DNA of 64,000 bases from Lysinibacillus composti (GCF_016908465.1 NZ_JAFBDY010000001.1:434001-498000); one strand, 5' to 3'. Shown: positions 25,401 through 34,208, counted from the stretch's first letter. The notes: generated by a model from the sequence alone, not told the origin. Numbers and translations: made by a program.

Positions 25401-26471
25401 ATGGTACATCGCATAGCACTATTGGGTTTTGGTGTTGTTGGTCAAGGATTCGCAGAAATTGTACAACAGAAATATGGCTTTCTTAAGGAACAGTATGGAT
25501 TAGATATTTCTATTGTAGCAGTAAGCGATATGATGAAGGGATCTATCTATCATCCAGAGGGACTTTCAATTGAAGAATTATTAAGATGCATTAAAGAAAA
25601 TGGGAATTTTGATAATTATCCACACCAAATCGGTTTAGTCCGTGGGCTAAACAGTTTTGAAACTATAAAACAATCGAATGCAGAGACGATTGTAGAGGTT
25701 ACTTTTACAGACATACAAACAGGTCAACCTGCAATCGATCATTGTAAATGTGCTTTTGAACATGGTAAAAATGTCATTATGAGTAATAAAGGTCCTGTCG
25801 CATTGGCTTATGGTGAATTAAAGGCTTTGGCTGAAAAACAACATGTCCAATGGGGGTATGAAGGTTCTGTAATGAGTGGTACACCCGCCTTAAGAATGCC
25901 TGAAACATCTCTAGCAGGTAACAATATAACGGAAATTCAAGGTATTTTAAATGGAACAACGAATTATATGCTCACTCGAATGGAAGAAGGATTATCCTAC
26001 GAAGAAGCTTTAAAAGAAGCACAAAAATTAGGATATGCAGAAGCAAATCCAACAAGTGACGTTGAAGGATTTGATGCACTATACAAAATTGTCATCTTAT
26101 CAAATGTCATACTTAAACATCCTTTGACAATTACAGACGTAGAACGAGTGGGTATTTCTCATTTAACAAGTGAGGATATTGAAATGGCAAAAGCTGAGGG
26201 GAAAAAGTGGAAGCTGATTGCGAAACTTAAAAAAGAGGGAGATCGCGTGATTGCTTCTGTAAAACCAGAGATGGTTTCCTTGTATCATCCATTAGCTAAT
26301 ATTACTGGAGCGACAAATGCGATTACGTATCTATGCGATTTAGCTGGTCCCATTACGCTAATCGGCGCAGGTGCTGGAAAAGTAGAAACTGGTTTCTCTA
26401 TTTTAATTGATTTAATTAATATCGATCTTCGAAAATCACTAGCTTCAGTTGAAGTATCCCAATCCTATTAG
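25401..26471 (+). CDS. Homoserine dehydrogenase-like oxidoreductase
   Basis: A 356-residue NAD(P)-dependent enzyme. The N-terminal Rossmann motif is LLGFGVVGQGFAE, and the catalytic region has GILNGTTNYMLTRME and YAEANPTSDVEGFDALYK. It has no C-terminal ACT domain, unlike the biosynthetic enzyme Hom, so it should not be threonine-inhibited. The family interconverts aspartate semialdehyde and homoserine. ATG at 25401 follows AAGGAAG at 11 bases. In-frame codons from 25287 are not needed. Its position between doeA-eutC and ehu suggests it handles a product of diaminobutyrate. Confidence 0.82.
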   Translation: MVHRIALLGFGVVGQGFAEIVQQKYGFLKEQYGLDISIVAVSDMMKGSIYHPEGLSIEELLRCIKENGNFDNYPHQIGLVRGLNSFETIKQSNAETIVEVTFTDIQTGQPAIDHCKCAFEHGKNVIMSNKGPVALAYGELKALAEKQHVQWGYEGSVMSGTPALRMPETSLAGNNITEIQGILNGTTNYMLTRMEEGLSYEEALKEAQKLGYAEANPTSDVEGFDALYKIVILSNVILKHPLTITDVERVGISHLTSEDIEMAKAEGKKWKLIAKLKKEGDRVIASVKPEMVSLYHPLANITGATNAITYLCDLAGPITLIGAGAGKVETGFSILIDLINIDLRKSLASVEVSQSY

Positions 26472-26609
26472 TGATGAGAACATAATAAGTTATTTTAGTT
26501 CGGTTACTGTGGTGTAGGTTAAACAATCTGGAATTTGTAGAGAGAGAGAAAAAACTTTTTCCATATAAGAGTTGATGAACCTATAGTTGTATGTTTCTAG
26601 TTTAACTAA

Positions 26610-26633
26610 AATTTTCTGTAAATTCAGAAAAAT
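26610..26633 (+). promoter_or_regulatory. CodY-like boxes before ehuB
   Basis: AATTTTCTGTAAATT (26610-26624) matches AATTTTCWGAAAATT at 14 of 15 positions. A weaker copy, about 11 of 15, overlaps it at 26619-26633. Repression by CodY in rich medium is predicted. Confidence 0.55.
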
Positions 26634-26729
26634 GTGATAGGTATATTTTTTATAGTTTTTGATAATTGTAAAACAGAATTTTTAGCTATCAAATATTGAA
26701 ATTGAAAACATATAATAGGGGGTTTTTAA

Positions 26730-27623
26730 ATGAAAAAAGGCTTGTTTACTATATTGATAGGTTTGATGTTACTTGTTCTAGCAGCTTGTGGTGGATCTGA
26801 AGGAACTACTGAAACATCTGCTGATCCTGCGAAAAGTAAATTGGAACAGTTACAACAATCGGGTACTGTGAAAATTGGGTTCGCCAATGAAAAACCTTAT
26901 GCCTATGAAGAAAACGGTGAACTAAAAGGTGCGAATGTAGACATCGCAAAAGCTGTGTTTAAAGAATTAGGAATTGAAAATGTTGATGCACAATTAGCTG
27001 ACTTCAGTCAACTAATTCCAGGTGTACAAGCAGGTCAGTTTGATGTAATTACAGCAGGGATGGCCATTAAGCCAGATCGTTGTGAACGTGTATTATTTAG
27101 TGAGCCTGAAATGAAATATGGAGAAGGATTAATAACAGCTGCTAATAATCCTAACAATATTCAAAGTTATAAAGATATTGCTTCAAACCCAGATTTAAAA
27201 GTAGTCGTAATGGAAGGTACAACTGAGATTGGCTTTTTACAAGAAGAAGGGGTAAGTCCAGATCAAATTATGACAGCTCCAGATATTCCAGCAACTTTCT
27301 CTGCAATTCAAGCTGGACGTGCAGATGCTACAACTGGTACTGAAATGACAGTAAAGATGGCCTTAGAGTCTGCAGCTACAGATGCTTTGGAGTTTGTTGA
27401 AACTTTTGAACAACCAGATGTAGAAGGGGTTCCAAGTTACGGTGCAGCAGCATTTAATTTAAAAGATGAAGAATTACGTAATGCGTACAATGAAAAGTTA
27501 CAAGAATTAAAAGAGAATGGAACAATTGCTCAACTACTAGAAAAAAACGGATTTAGTGAGATTAGTAATATGGTAGAGGTAGGCAAAATTACAACAGAAC
27601 AAATTTGTGGGGGACAAAACTAA
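26730..27623 (+). CDS. ehuB: Ectoine/hydroxyectoine ABC transporter binding lipoprotein EhuB
   Basis: A 297-residue lipoprotein with lipobox VLAACG at about residue 20. The mature solute-binding fold has GFANEKPYAY, DFSQLIPGVQAGQFDVITAGM, IKPDRCERVLFSEP and a C-terminal TTEQICGG, all close to EhuB as remembered from Sinorhizobium and Actinobacteria. It binds ectoines outside the cell. ATG follows AGGGGG. Gene order ehuB-C-D-A after doeA/eutC supports the call over a generic polar-amino-acid binder. Confidence 0.83.
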   Translation: MKKGLFTILIGLMLLVLAACGGSEGTTETSADPAKSKLEQLQQSGTVKIGFANEKPYAYEENGELKGANVDIAKAVFKELGIENVDAQLADFSQLIPGVQAGQFDVITAGMAIKPDRCERVLFSEPEMKYGEGLITAANNPNNIQSYKDIASNPDLKVVVMEGTTEIGFLQEEGVSPDQIMTAPDIPATFSAIQAGRADATTGTEMTVKMALESAATDALEFVETFEQPDVEGVPSYGAAAFNLKDEELRNAYNEKLQELKENGTIAQLLEKNGFSEISNMVEVGKITTEQICGGQN

Positions 27624-27650
27624 TCTACCACTGCATGAGAATAGGGGCTA

Positions 27651-27683
27651 GCTATCAACAGATGCATCAGCTCCTATTTTTTT
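27651..27683 (+). terminator. Attenuating hairpin between ehuB and ehuC
   Basis: ATAGGGGCT pairs with AGCTCCTAT (one G-T pair), followed by seven T residues. It would raise EhuB over the permeases. Confidence 0.8.
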
Positions 27684-27781
27684 ATAAGTGATGATATTTG
27701 AGAATAGTTTAATCAGTTAAGAAGAGTGTTTAGGAAGCAAAATATTTGTTCATATAACTTTGACGAAAGGAATGATGTCAT

Positions 27782-28441
27782 ATTAGCGCAGTTACGGAAA
27801 TTTTACCTCAACTTTTACGTGGTCTTGGGATTACAATTTCTGTTTTATTAGCGTCCGCAATTATTGCATACGTAATGGCATTTATTGCAGGATTATCAAG
27901 AGTTTCTCAAAATGTAATTTTACAAAAAATAACTGCAGTATATGTTGAAATATTCCGTGGTACGTCTTTAATCGTTCAACTTTTCTGGTTATATTATGCC
28001 ATCCCTATGCTTTTCGGAATACAACTGGGCTCAAACTGGTGGACTGGCGTAATAGCGATTGGTTTAAACTACGGAGCATATCTATCAGAAGTAGTACGTG
28101 GATCTATCCTAGCAGTCGATAAAGGTCAAACTGAAGCTAGTATCGCGTTAAATATGTCTAGTTTTCAAAGAATGAGGCTAATCATTTTACCTCAGGCTGT
28201 TCGAATGATGTTACCTGAGTTCGGAAACTATTCTATTCAAATGTTAAAAGCAACTTCACTAGTTTCATTGATTGGTATGAGAGATATTTTATACTACGGG
28301 GATATTATGCGGAGTACGAACCTATCTCAAGCCCCATTAATTTATGTGTTTGTACTATTAGTATACTTTGTACTCGCATTACCATTAATTTGGTTGACAA
28401 GAAAAGGGGAAGCAAACTCTAAGAAGGGGGTGGCTAGTTAA
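27782..28441 (+). CDS. ehuC: Ectoine ABC permease EhuC, no standard start codon
   Basis: A 219-residue polar-amino-acid-type permease: GITISVLLASAIIAYVMAFIAG, then EIFRGTSLIVQLFWLYYAIP (EAA-loop family), then ILPQAVRMMLPEFGNYSIQM. The frame is open back to 27776 but contains no ATG, GTG or TTG before 27875, which would delete the first helix. The best start is ATT at 27782, 10 bases after AAAGGA. Alternatively ATG at 27772/27775 (which reads MMSY-stop) is the true start and one extra T at about 27781 shifts the frame. It is coupled to ehuD. Confidence 0.75.
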   Translation: MSAVTEILPQLLRGLGITISVLLASAIIAYVMAFIAGLSRVSQNVILQKITAVYVEIFRGTSLIVQLFWLYYAIPMLFGIQLGSNWWTGVIAIGLNYGAYLSEVVRGSILAVDKGQTEASIALNMSSFQRMRLIILPQAVRMMLPEFGNYSIQMLKATSLVSLIGMRDILYYGDIMRSTNLSQAPLIYVFVLLVYFVLALPLIWLTRKGEANSKKGVAS

Positions 28442-29193
28442 TGAGTAATAACTGGAAATGGGAAACGTTCTTTGAGGCCATGCCAATAGTTTTAAAAGGA
28501 TTAGGAATTACGATTGGTTTAACCTTTGCATGTTTCGGATTTGCTTTAATTTTTGGTTTTGTCTGGACGTTCATTAGAAGAATACCATTTTCCCCCATTC
28601 GTTGGTTTGTAACTTGGGTGATGGAGTTTATTCGTTCAACTCCTCCTTTAGTACAATTATTTTTTGTCTACTATGCATTGCCAATGGTACCCGTAATCGG
28701 TGTAACACTCGATCCGTTTACTTGTGCAGTCTTAGGAATCGGAATTCATTATAGTACTTATATCGGGGAAATTTATCGCTCTGGTATTGACAGTGTAGAT
28801 AAAGGTCAATGGGAAGCTTCTACTGCATTAAACTTTTCTACCCTTGATAAGTGGAAGAAAATTATTTTACCACAAGCCCTTCCACCGACAATACCAATGC
28901 TAGGGAACTATTTCATAATCATGTTCAAGGAAGTTCCTTTAGCTTCAACAATTGGTGTTGGCGGAATAATGTTTATGGCCAATTCTTACGGTGCGCTTAA
29001 CTTTGCATATCTAGAACCGTTAACGATTGTCGGCATTATCTTCTTATTGTTAAGTTATCCGTCATCGATTCTCATCAATAGGTTAGAAGTGAAGCTAAAT
29101 ACTAGGTTTGATAAAAATGATTTAATCGGGAAAAGTCCAAAGAAACGTTTTTTCTTATCTAAAAATTTAGAGGGAAGTGATCGTATTGTCTAA
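28441..29193 (+). CDS. ehuD: Ectoine ABC permease EhuD
   Basis: A 250-residue permease with the family segments LGITIGLTFACFGFALIFGF, EFIRSTPPLVQLFFVYYALP and ILPQALPPTIPMLGNYF, about five helices in all. Its ATG overlaps the ehuC stop (TTAATG). It is the second half of the ectoine channel. A short basic tail extends past the usual end. Confidence 0.85.
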   Translation: MSNNWKWETFFEAMPIVLKGLGITIGLTFACFGFALIFGFVWTFIRRIPFSPIRWFVTWVMEFIRSTPPLVQLFFVYYALPMVPVIGVTLDPFTCAVLGIGIHYSTYIGEIYRSGIDSVDKGQWEASTALNFSTLDKWKKIILPQALPPTIPMLGNYFIIMFKEVPLASTIGVGGIMFMANSYGALNFAYLEPLTIVGIIFLLLSYPSSILINRLEVKLNTRFDKNDLIGKSPKKRFFLSKNLEGSDRIV

Positions 29194-30001
29194 AACAATT
29201 GTTACAGAGATAGAGAAAATCAATAAAAGTACTGAACCGATTGTAAAATATCAAAATGTAACGAAATCATATGGTGATTTCCATGTTTTAAAAGGCATTA
29301 ATTTAGATATTCATCCAGGAGAAAAAATTGCTGTAATTGGTCCAAGTGGTTCTGGAAAAACAACGATTATCCGTATGTTAATGACACTTGAAGAACCTAC
29401 CTCTGGGGACATCATTGTAAATGGAACGAATTTATGGAAGATGGAAAAAAGTGGGTCAATGATTAGAGCAAATGAAAAACATTTAAGGGAAGTGCGTGGA
29501 GACATCGGAATGGTGTTCCAACATTTTAACCTTTTCCCACACATGACCATCTTGGAAAATTGTATGTCTGCTCCGATTCATGTTAAAAAAGAGAATAAAG
29601 ATGAAGTTCGTGAACGGTCAGTACAAATGCTTGGAAGAGTAGGGCTAGGCGATAAACTTGACTTTTACCCTTCACAATTATCAGGAGGACAAAAACAACG
29701 TGTTGCCATGGCTCGTGCATTGGTAATGCGTCCGAAGATTATGTTATTTGATGAAGTAACTTCTGCCCTTGACCCTGAATTGGTAGGTGAAGTACTTGAA
29801 GTAATTCGAGATATTGCTCAAAATGATGATATGGCAATGGTACTTGTCACACATGAAATGGATTTCGCTTTAGATATTGCGGATAAGGTTCTTTTCCTTG
29901 ATCAAGGTGTTATTGCTGAACAAGGAACGGCAACTGAAGTATTAGAACATTCAACAAATGAACGTTTACAAAATTTCTTGCGAAGATTTAGAAAAGTTTA
30001 G
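29186..30001 (+). CDS. ehuA: Ectoine ABC transporter ATPase EhuA
   Basis: A 271-residue ABC ATPase with Walker A GPSGSGKTTIIR, Q-loop GMVFQHFNLFPHMT, signature LSGGQKQRVAMARALV, Walker B IMLFDEVTSALDPE and H-loop VTHEMDFALD. The PAAT-type insert (MEKSGSMIRANEKHLREVRG) is typical of EhuA. TTG at 29186, 8 bases after AGGGAAG, is preferred to GTG at 29177. It overlaps ehuD by 8 bases and ends the operon. Confidence 0.87.
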   Translation: MSKTIVTEIEKINKSTEPIVKYQNVTKSYGDFHVLKGINLDIHPGEKIAVIGPSGSGKTTIIRMLMTLEEPTSGDIIVNGTNLWKMEKSGSMIRANEKHLREVRGDIGMVFQHFNLFPHMTILENCMSAPIHVKKENKDEVRERSVQMLGRVGLGDKLDFYPSQLSGGQKQRVAMARALVMRPKIMLFDEVTSALDPELVGEVLEVIRDIAQNDDMAMVLVTHEMDFALDIADKVLFLDQGVIAEQGTATEVLEHSTNERLQNFLRRFRKV

Positions 30002-30033
30002 TTGTGTAATATTATGAAATTAAATACAAAAGA

Positions 30034-30073
30034 AAAGAAACGAGTAGATTATGACATCTATTCGTTTCTTTAT
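30034..30073. terminator. Bidirectional terminator between ehuA and guaC
   Basis: AAAGAAACGAGTAGAT pairs with ATCTATTCGTTTCTTT (one mismatch) around TATGAC, with T-rich flanks on both strands. Confidence 0.8.
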
Positions 30074-30093
30074 GATTATTTAACGTTTATTGA

Positions 30094-31077
30094 TTAATAT
30101 ACGCGGTCACCGTTAAAGATTGAGTTTTTAACGATCACATAGTCTACAGTACGAATTGCATCAAGTTTAGTACCACCAGCGTAAGAAATAGATGATTGTA
30201 AATCTTGTTCCATCTCAGTTAAAGTGGCCATTAATGAACCTTTATGCTCTACATACATTTTTTTACCTTCAACGTTTTTCTTCTCGCCTTTTTGGTATTC
30301 TGATGCAGAACCAAAGTATTCTTTAAATACTTTACCGTCTTTTGTAATCGTTTGTCCTGGAGACTCTTCATGACCTGCAAATAATGAGCCAATCATAACC
30401 ATTGATGCCCCAAAGCGAACTGATTTTGCGATATCACCATGTGTACGAATACCGCCGTCTGCGATGATTGGTTTTGTTGCAGCTTTTGCACACCAACGTA
30501 GAGCAGCTAATTGCCATCCACCAGTACCAAATCCTGTTTTAATTTTAGTTATACATACTTTACCTGGACCAATCCCAACTTTCGTTGCATCTGCGCCAGC
30601 GTTCTCTAATTCACGCACAGCTTCTGGAGTACCAACATTTCCAGCAATGACAAAAGTTTGTGGTAAATGTGTTTTAATATGTTTAATCATATTAATTACA
30701 GCATTTGAATGTCCGTGAGCAATATCAATCGTAATGAATTCAGGAATTAGATCTTCGATAGCTAATTGTTCAATAAATGTGTATTCTTCAGGCTTAACCC
30801 CAACACTGATCGAAGCAATTAATTTACGTGAATGCATATCTTTAATAAATTCTGCACGAGATTCAGGATTAAAACGGTGCATAATATAAAAGTAACCGTT
30901 TTCAGCAAGCTTAATAGCAATTGATTCATCGATAATAGTCTGCATATTTGCAGGTACTACAGGTAATTTAAATTTATGCCCACCAAACGTTATAGTTGTG
31001 TCACATTCAGAACGACTGTTTACTATACATTTATTTGGAATTAATTGAATATCTTCGTAATCAAATACATTATCCAT
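30094..31077 (-). CDS. guaC: GMP reductase
   Basis: A 327-residue IMP dehydrogenase/GMP reductase-family TIM barrel. [15 protein letters not shown] opens the protein. [20 protein letters not shown] is the catalytic-Cys loop, [15 protein letters not shown] and [14 protein letters not shown] the phosphate-binding parts. It lacks the CBS domains of IMP dehydrogenase, as expected for GuaC. It reduces GMP to IMP with NADPH. Codon use suggests good expression. A PurBox-like pair lies upstream. Confidence 0.93.
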   Translation of the reverse strand: MDNVFDYEDIQLIPNKCIVNSRSECDTTITFGGHKFKLPVVPANMQTIIDESIAIKLAENGYFYIMHRFNPESRAEFIKDMHSRKLIASISVGVKPEEYTFIEQLAIEDLIPEFITIDIAHGHSNAVINMIKHIKTHLPQTFVIAGNVGTPEAVRELENAGADATKVGIGPGKVCITKIKTGFGTGGWQLAALRWCAKAATKPIIADGGIRTHGDIAKSVRFGASMVMIGSLFAGHEESPGQTITKDGKVFKEYFGSASEYQKGEKKNVEGKKMYVEHKGSLMATLTEMEQDLQSSISYAGGTKLDAIRTVDYVIVKNSIFNGDRVY

Positions 31078-31095
31078 AAAAGCACCTCTTAAATA

Positions 31096-31129
31096 CGAAT
31101 ATTTTTTTATTTTTTATGCGAATTGTTCG
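31096..31129 (-). promoter_or_regulatory. PurBox-like inverted pair before guaC
   Basis: CGAATATT (31096-31103) and ATTGTTCG (31122-31129, i.e. CGAACAAT on the minus strand) face each other across 18 bases. PurR boxes in B. subtilis have a CGAAC core and are paired at 16-17 bases. Spacing and one core are slightly off. Confidence 0.4.
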
Positions 31130-31371
31130 CCCTTTGGTAATTTAACCTATTTGAAACGTGATGTAAAGCTTTTATTTAAACTTTTTAAAATTCCTTAACA
31201 ATAGTATGGCAAATTTACGCTACATTCATAAAAGTTTTAGGATTTCATTCAAATAAGGTAACATTTATATATAGGATTATTGGTGTAAGGAAAATCGTTT
31301 CTATTGTGGCTGTTATTTTGTTGTAAGTTGAGGCGAGTTAATTGTAAATCCAGTTAAAATGAGGTGCACTT

Positions 31372-32100
31372 ATGTATTTAAAAACTGTTCGATATTTAAA
31401 AGAAAATATTCCAGATGAATTTACATATCCATTCAGTATTCCATCTTTGTCTACTCTTGATGAAATACAATTACCAACGAACATTACATTCTTCGTCGGA
31501 GAAAATGGTTCTGGAAAATCTACACTATTAGAAGCAATCGCTGACTTATGTGAGTTTAATACGGCAGGTGGTGGTCGTCAACACTTATATGACGTACATA
31601 AATCAGATTCAGCATTATCCGATTACATAAGGTTATCTTGGAAGCGTAAAATATCTAGAGGATTCTTTTTGCGTGCAGAAACATTTTATCAATTTGCTAG
31701 TCATATTGATTTGATGGACGAACCTGAAGGGATTAAGTATGCATCATATGGTGGGAAATCACTTCATCAGCAGTCTCATGGGGAATCTTTTTTATCATTA
31801 TTTCAAAATGCCTTTGGTAAAAAATCACTCTATTTATTAGATGAGCCTGAAGCTGCACTTTCTCCTGTTCGTCAACTTAGTCTCATGAAGATTATGAAAG
31901 ATTTAGAAGAAGAAGCACAATTTATTATAGCAACACACTCCCCAATACTTTTAGGTTATCCAGATGCAACAATATATAGTTTTGACGATGGGAAAATTGA
32001 AGCTGTTCGTTATGAAGATACTACAAATTATATTGTAACTAAAAGTTTTCTAAATGCTCCAGATAGAATGTTAGACGAACTTTTTAAAGAAGAAGAATAA
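31372..32100 (+). CDS. AAA-family ATPase (ABC-ATPase-like, SMC/RecF style)
   Basis: A 242-residue soluble ATPase with Walker A FVGENGSGKSTLLEAIA, SHGESFLSLF in the signature position, Walker B LYLLDEPEAALSP and IIATHSPILL. It belongs to the small AAA_21-type ATPases that are not tied to a membrane transporter. The function is unknown. ATG at 31372 follows GAGGTG. Nothing nearby indicates a partner nuclease, so an OLD/Gabija-type defence role is not supported. Confidence 0.8.
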   Translation: MYLKTVRYLKENIPDEFTYPFSIPSLSTLDEIQLPTNITFFVGENGSGKSTLLEAIADLCEFNTAGGGRQHLYDVHKSDSALSDYIRLSWKRKISRGFFLRAETFYQFASHIDLMDEPEGIKYASYGGKSLHQQSHGESFLSLFQNAFGKKSLYLLDEPEAALSPVRQLSLMKIMKDLEEEAQFIIATHSPILLGYPDATIYSFDDGKIEAVRYEDTTNYIVTKSFLNAPDRMLDELFKEEE

Positions 32101-32167
32101 GGCGTAACAAAACTTCTTGGCATATAAAAATTCATTCATCTCATATTAACAAAAAGGAGATGATAAA

Positions 32168-32395
32168 ATGCCTAGAAATAATGAAAATCAACATGTTGAA
32201 GCAACCCCACATTTTGATGGAAAAAGAGAATCAATCATTAATGACGCAACTGCTTCTGCCGGGGAAGGAATTGGCATTACATTTACTAAAAGAATGGAAT
32301 TCGCGCTAGATCCTAACCCTTATAACGCTGAATTAAAAGAAAATGAGGATTTTAAAAAATTGAAAAAAATAATGGGTGGCGAAAAGAAAGAGTAG
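32168..32395 (+). CDS. Small acidic hypothetical protein (75 residues)
   Basis: A strong ribosome site (AAAAGGAGATG) precedes ATG at 32168. The product is hydrophilic with no signal or membrane segment. It reads ATPHFDGKRESIINDATASAGEGIG in the first half and ends in a Lys/Glu-rich tail. I do not recognise a family. It could be a spore-associated or stress small protein, but nothing in the sequence proves it. Confidence 0.65.
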   Translation: MPRNNENQHVEATPHFDGKRESIINDATASAGEGIGITFTKRMEFALDPNPYNAELKENEDFKKLKKIMGGEKKE

Positions 32396-32526
32396 CGCGG
32401 AAGTTTAACTTAAGATACCCTTTAATAAATATTTTAGAAATCCCTTACAATTTTTAACTAGTCACGGCATTTGCACATACCACTCCATCCAAACATGCAT
32501 AAAATGTGATGGAAAGGGGGATTCGT

Positions 32527-32751
32527 ATGCCGTGGCAATACAAATTAAGCTACTTAATGGGTCAACCTATTGGTATATCATTCATAAATGGGCAAGGCAC
32601 TTCAGGCGTTCTATGTAAAGAATTCGATGGTAAAATTCAAATAATTGAGTACTTATATAATACACAATTTGCAATAAAACAATATGATAAAGAAATTATT
32701 CAAGATATCCATGGTTTTCCTTCATGCCAAAAACAGCCTCGCCTTCATTAA
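32527..32751 (+). CDS. Small hypothetical protein (74 residues)
   Basis: ATG at 32527 follows GAAAGGGGG at 6 bases and is preferred over an upstream in-frame codon at 32506. The protein, MPWQYKLSYLMGQPIGISF onwards, looks like a small beta-rich domain with Gly-turns (NGQGTSGVLCKEFDGKIQIIEYLY), which could be an SH3-like or Sm-like fold. It has two cysteines. No family is recognised. A terminator follows. Confidence 0.6.
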   Translation: MPWQYKLSYLMGQPIGISFINGQGTSGVLCKEFDGKIQIIEYLYNTQFAIKQYDKEIIQDIHGFPSCQKQPRLH

Positions 32752-32827
32752 CAACGAATATATTAAAGATAAAGATATTACAGTTTTGAAGAGTAGACTC
32801 ATACTTTTTATTTTATATCATCAGGAA

Positions 32828-32869
32828 GTGTCTCAGAAACTCAAATAGGGTTTTTGAGGCATTTTTTTA
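32828..32869 (+). terminator. Terminator after the 74-residue gene
   Basis: TGTCTCAGAAAC pairs with GTTTTTGAGGCA (one mismatch), followed by TTTTTTT. The remaining bases up to 33104 are very AT-rich and contain only the operator/promoter listed next. Confidence 0.8.
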
Positions 32870-32998
32870 TGTCATTAGTAAAACACTAAATTTCAATCAT
32901 GTAAGGGCTTTTTTTATTAAATATTTATCAACTTTTATCATATGCAAAATATTTTTAAAATATTAGTCATTATTTGAAAATTTTGAGAATAAACTTTA

Positions 32999-33027
32999 TT
33001 GATAGAAAATCTCTATCAAACTATTTT
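32999..33027 (+). promoter_or_regulatory. Promoter with operator for the dehydrogenase/Opp operon
   Basis: TTGATAGA (32999-33006) and TCTATCAA (33012-33019) form a perfect eight-base inverted repeat, spacer AAATC. It overlaps a possible promoter, TTGATA (32999-33004), 17 bases, TATTTT (33022-33027). A repressor bound here would block the polymerase. No regulator gene is adjacent. Confidence 0.5.
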
Positions 33028-33104
33028 ATGAATTTACTTTCGAAAATAGAATAATATTCCACGCGTTTATTACAAAATTAATTGTTTTAGCAGGGGGGTA
33101 AAAA

Positions 33105-34208
33105 ATGAAGCCATTAAAAATAGCTGTTATTCCAGGAGATGGAATTGGAATCGAAGTAATGGATGAAGCATTAAAAGTAATCGAAGTGCTAAAAACACTT
33201 GACCCGAATTTACAAATTGAAAACACAGTCTTTCCTTGGAATTCAGAATACTACTTAACACATGGTGAAATGATGCCAAAAGATGGTCTTACAACTTTAC
33301 AACAATATGACGCCATTTTATTTGGAGCAATAGGGGACAAGCGTGTTCCGGATGAAGTAACCATTTGGGAATTAATCATGCCAATTCGTAAGCAGTTTCA
33401 ACAATACGTTAACTTCCGTCCGGTTAAATCTTTACCAGGAATAGCTTCACCTCTTTCGAGAAGAAAGAATATTGACTTTGTTATTTATAGAGAGAATGCA
33501 GAAGGCGAATATTCCAATAGTGGTGGCAGAATGTTTAATGGTGAACAACGTGAATTAGCTGTACAAAATACAGTTATGACACGTACTGGGATTGAAAGCT
33601 TAGTTCGAGCTGCTTGTGAATATGCAGTAGAGCATTCGAAAACAAAGATAACGAGCGCCACAAAGTCGAATGTTATTTTTCATTCGATGAAATTATGGGA
33701 TGAGCATACAAGTGCCATCGTGAACAATGAGTATCCACAATTATCTCTTGAATCCTACTATATTGATGCATTAGTTGCATATTTCGTAGAACGTCCAGAA
33801 TCCTTTGAGGTTGTTGTCGCATCAAATTTATTTGGTGATATTTTATCGGATTTAGGTTCAGCACTTGTTGGTGGTTTAGGTTTATCACCATCAGCCAATA
33901 TCAACCCTGAAGGCCAATATCCATCTATGTTCGAACCTGTACATGGTTCTGCACCTGATATTGCTGGAAAAGGGATTGCAAATCCAATTGCGCAAATCTG
34001 GTCATTAGCCTTAATGCTTGATCATTTAGGGCGAAAAGACTTAGCGAAAATTATTGTAGATTCCATTGTTCTAGTATTACAGAAAGGCGATGTTAAAACA
34101 GCTGATATTGGTGGGACGTCTTCAACGAAACAAATGGGTGAAGCCATTTGTGAACAAATGAAAAAACTTGTATCAAATGGAATGGAGAGATCGCATGAAA
34201 TTGTTTGA
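33105..34208 (+). CDS. Tartrate/D-malate dehydrogenase-like enzyme
   Basis: A 367-residue beta-decarboxylating dehydrogenase of the isopropylmalate/isocitrate family. IAVIPGDGIGIEVM opens it. RENAEGEYSNSGGR, TSATKSNVIFHSMKLWDE and FEPVHGSAPDIAGKGIANPIAQIWS fit the YcsA/TtuC/DmlA subgroup (tartrate or D-malate dehydrogenase) better than LeuB. It oxidises a 2-hydroxy acid with NAD and metal. ATG follows AGGGGGG. It is the first gene of an operon that goes on with an SDR, an aldehyde dehydrogenase and a peptide importer, and ends inside the SDR gene by 14 bases. Confidence 0.85.
   Translation: MKPLKIAVIPGDGIGIEVMDEALKVIEVLKTLDPNLQIENTVFPWNSEYYLTHGEMMPKDGLTTLQQYDAILFGAIGDKRVPDEVTIWELIMPIRKQFQQYVNFRPVKSLPGIASPLSRRKNIDFVIYRENAEGEYSNSGGRMFNGEQRELAVQNTVMTRTGIESLVRAACEYAVEHSKTKITSATKSNVIFHSMKLWDEHTSAIVNNEYPQLSLESYYIDALVAYFVERPESFEVVVASNLFGDILSDLGSALVGGLGLSPSANINPEGQYPSMFEPVHGSAPDIAGKGIANPIAQIWSLALMLDHLGRKDLAKIIVDSIVLVLQKGDVKTADIGGTSSTKQMGEAICEQMKKLVSNGMERSHEIV

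Noticed and set aside
31078-31371. Purine riboswitch before guaC
   Set aside because: The conserved loop and junction bases were not found. Only a PurBox-like pair is plausible.
31372-32100. Anti-phage ATPase (OLD/Gabija-like)
   Set aside because: There is no TOPRIM domain and no helicase or nuclease partner nearby.
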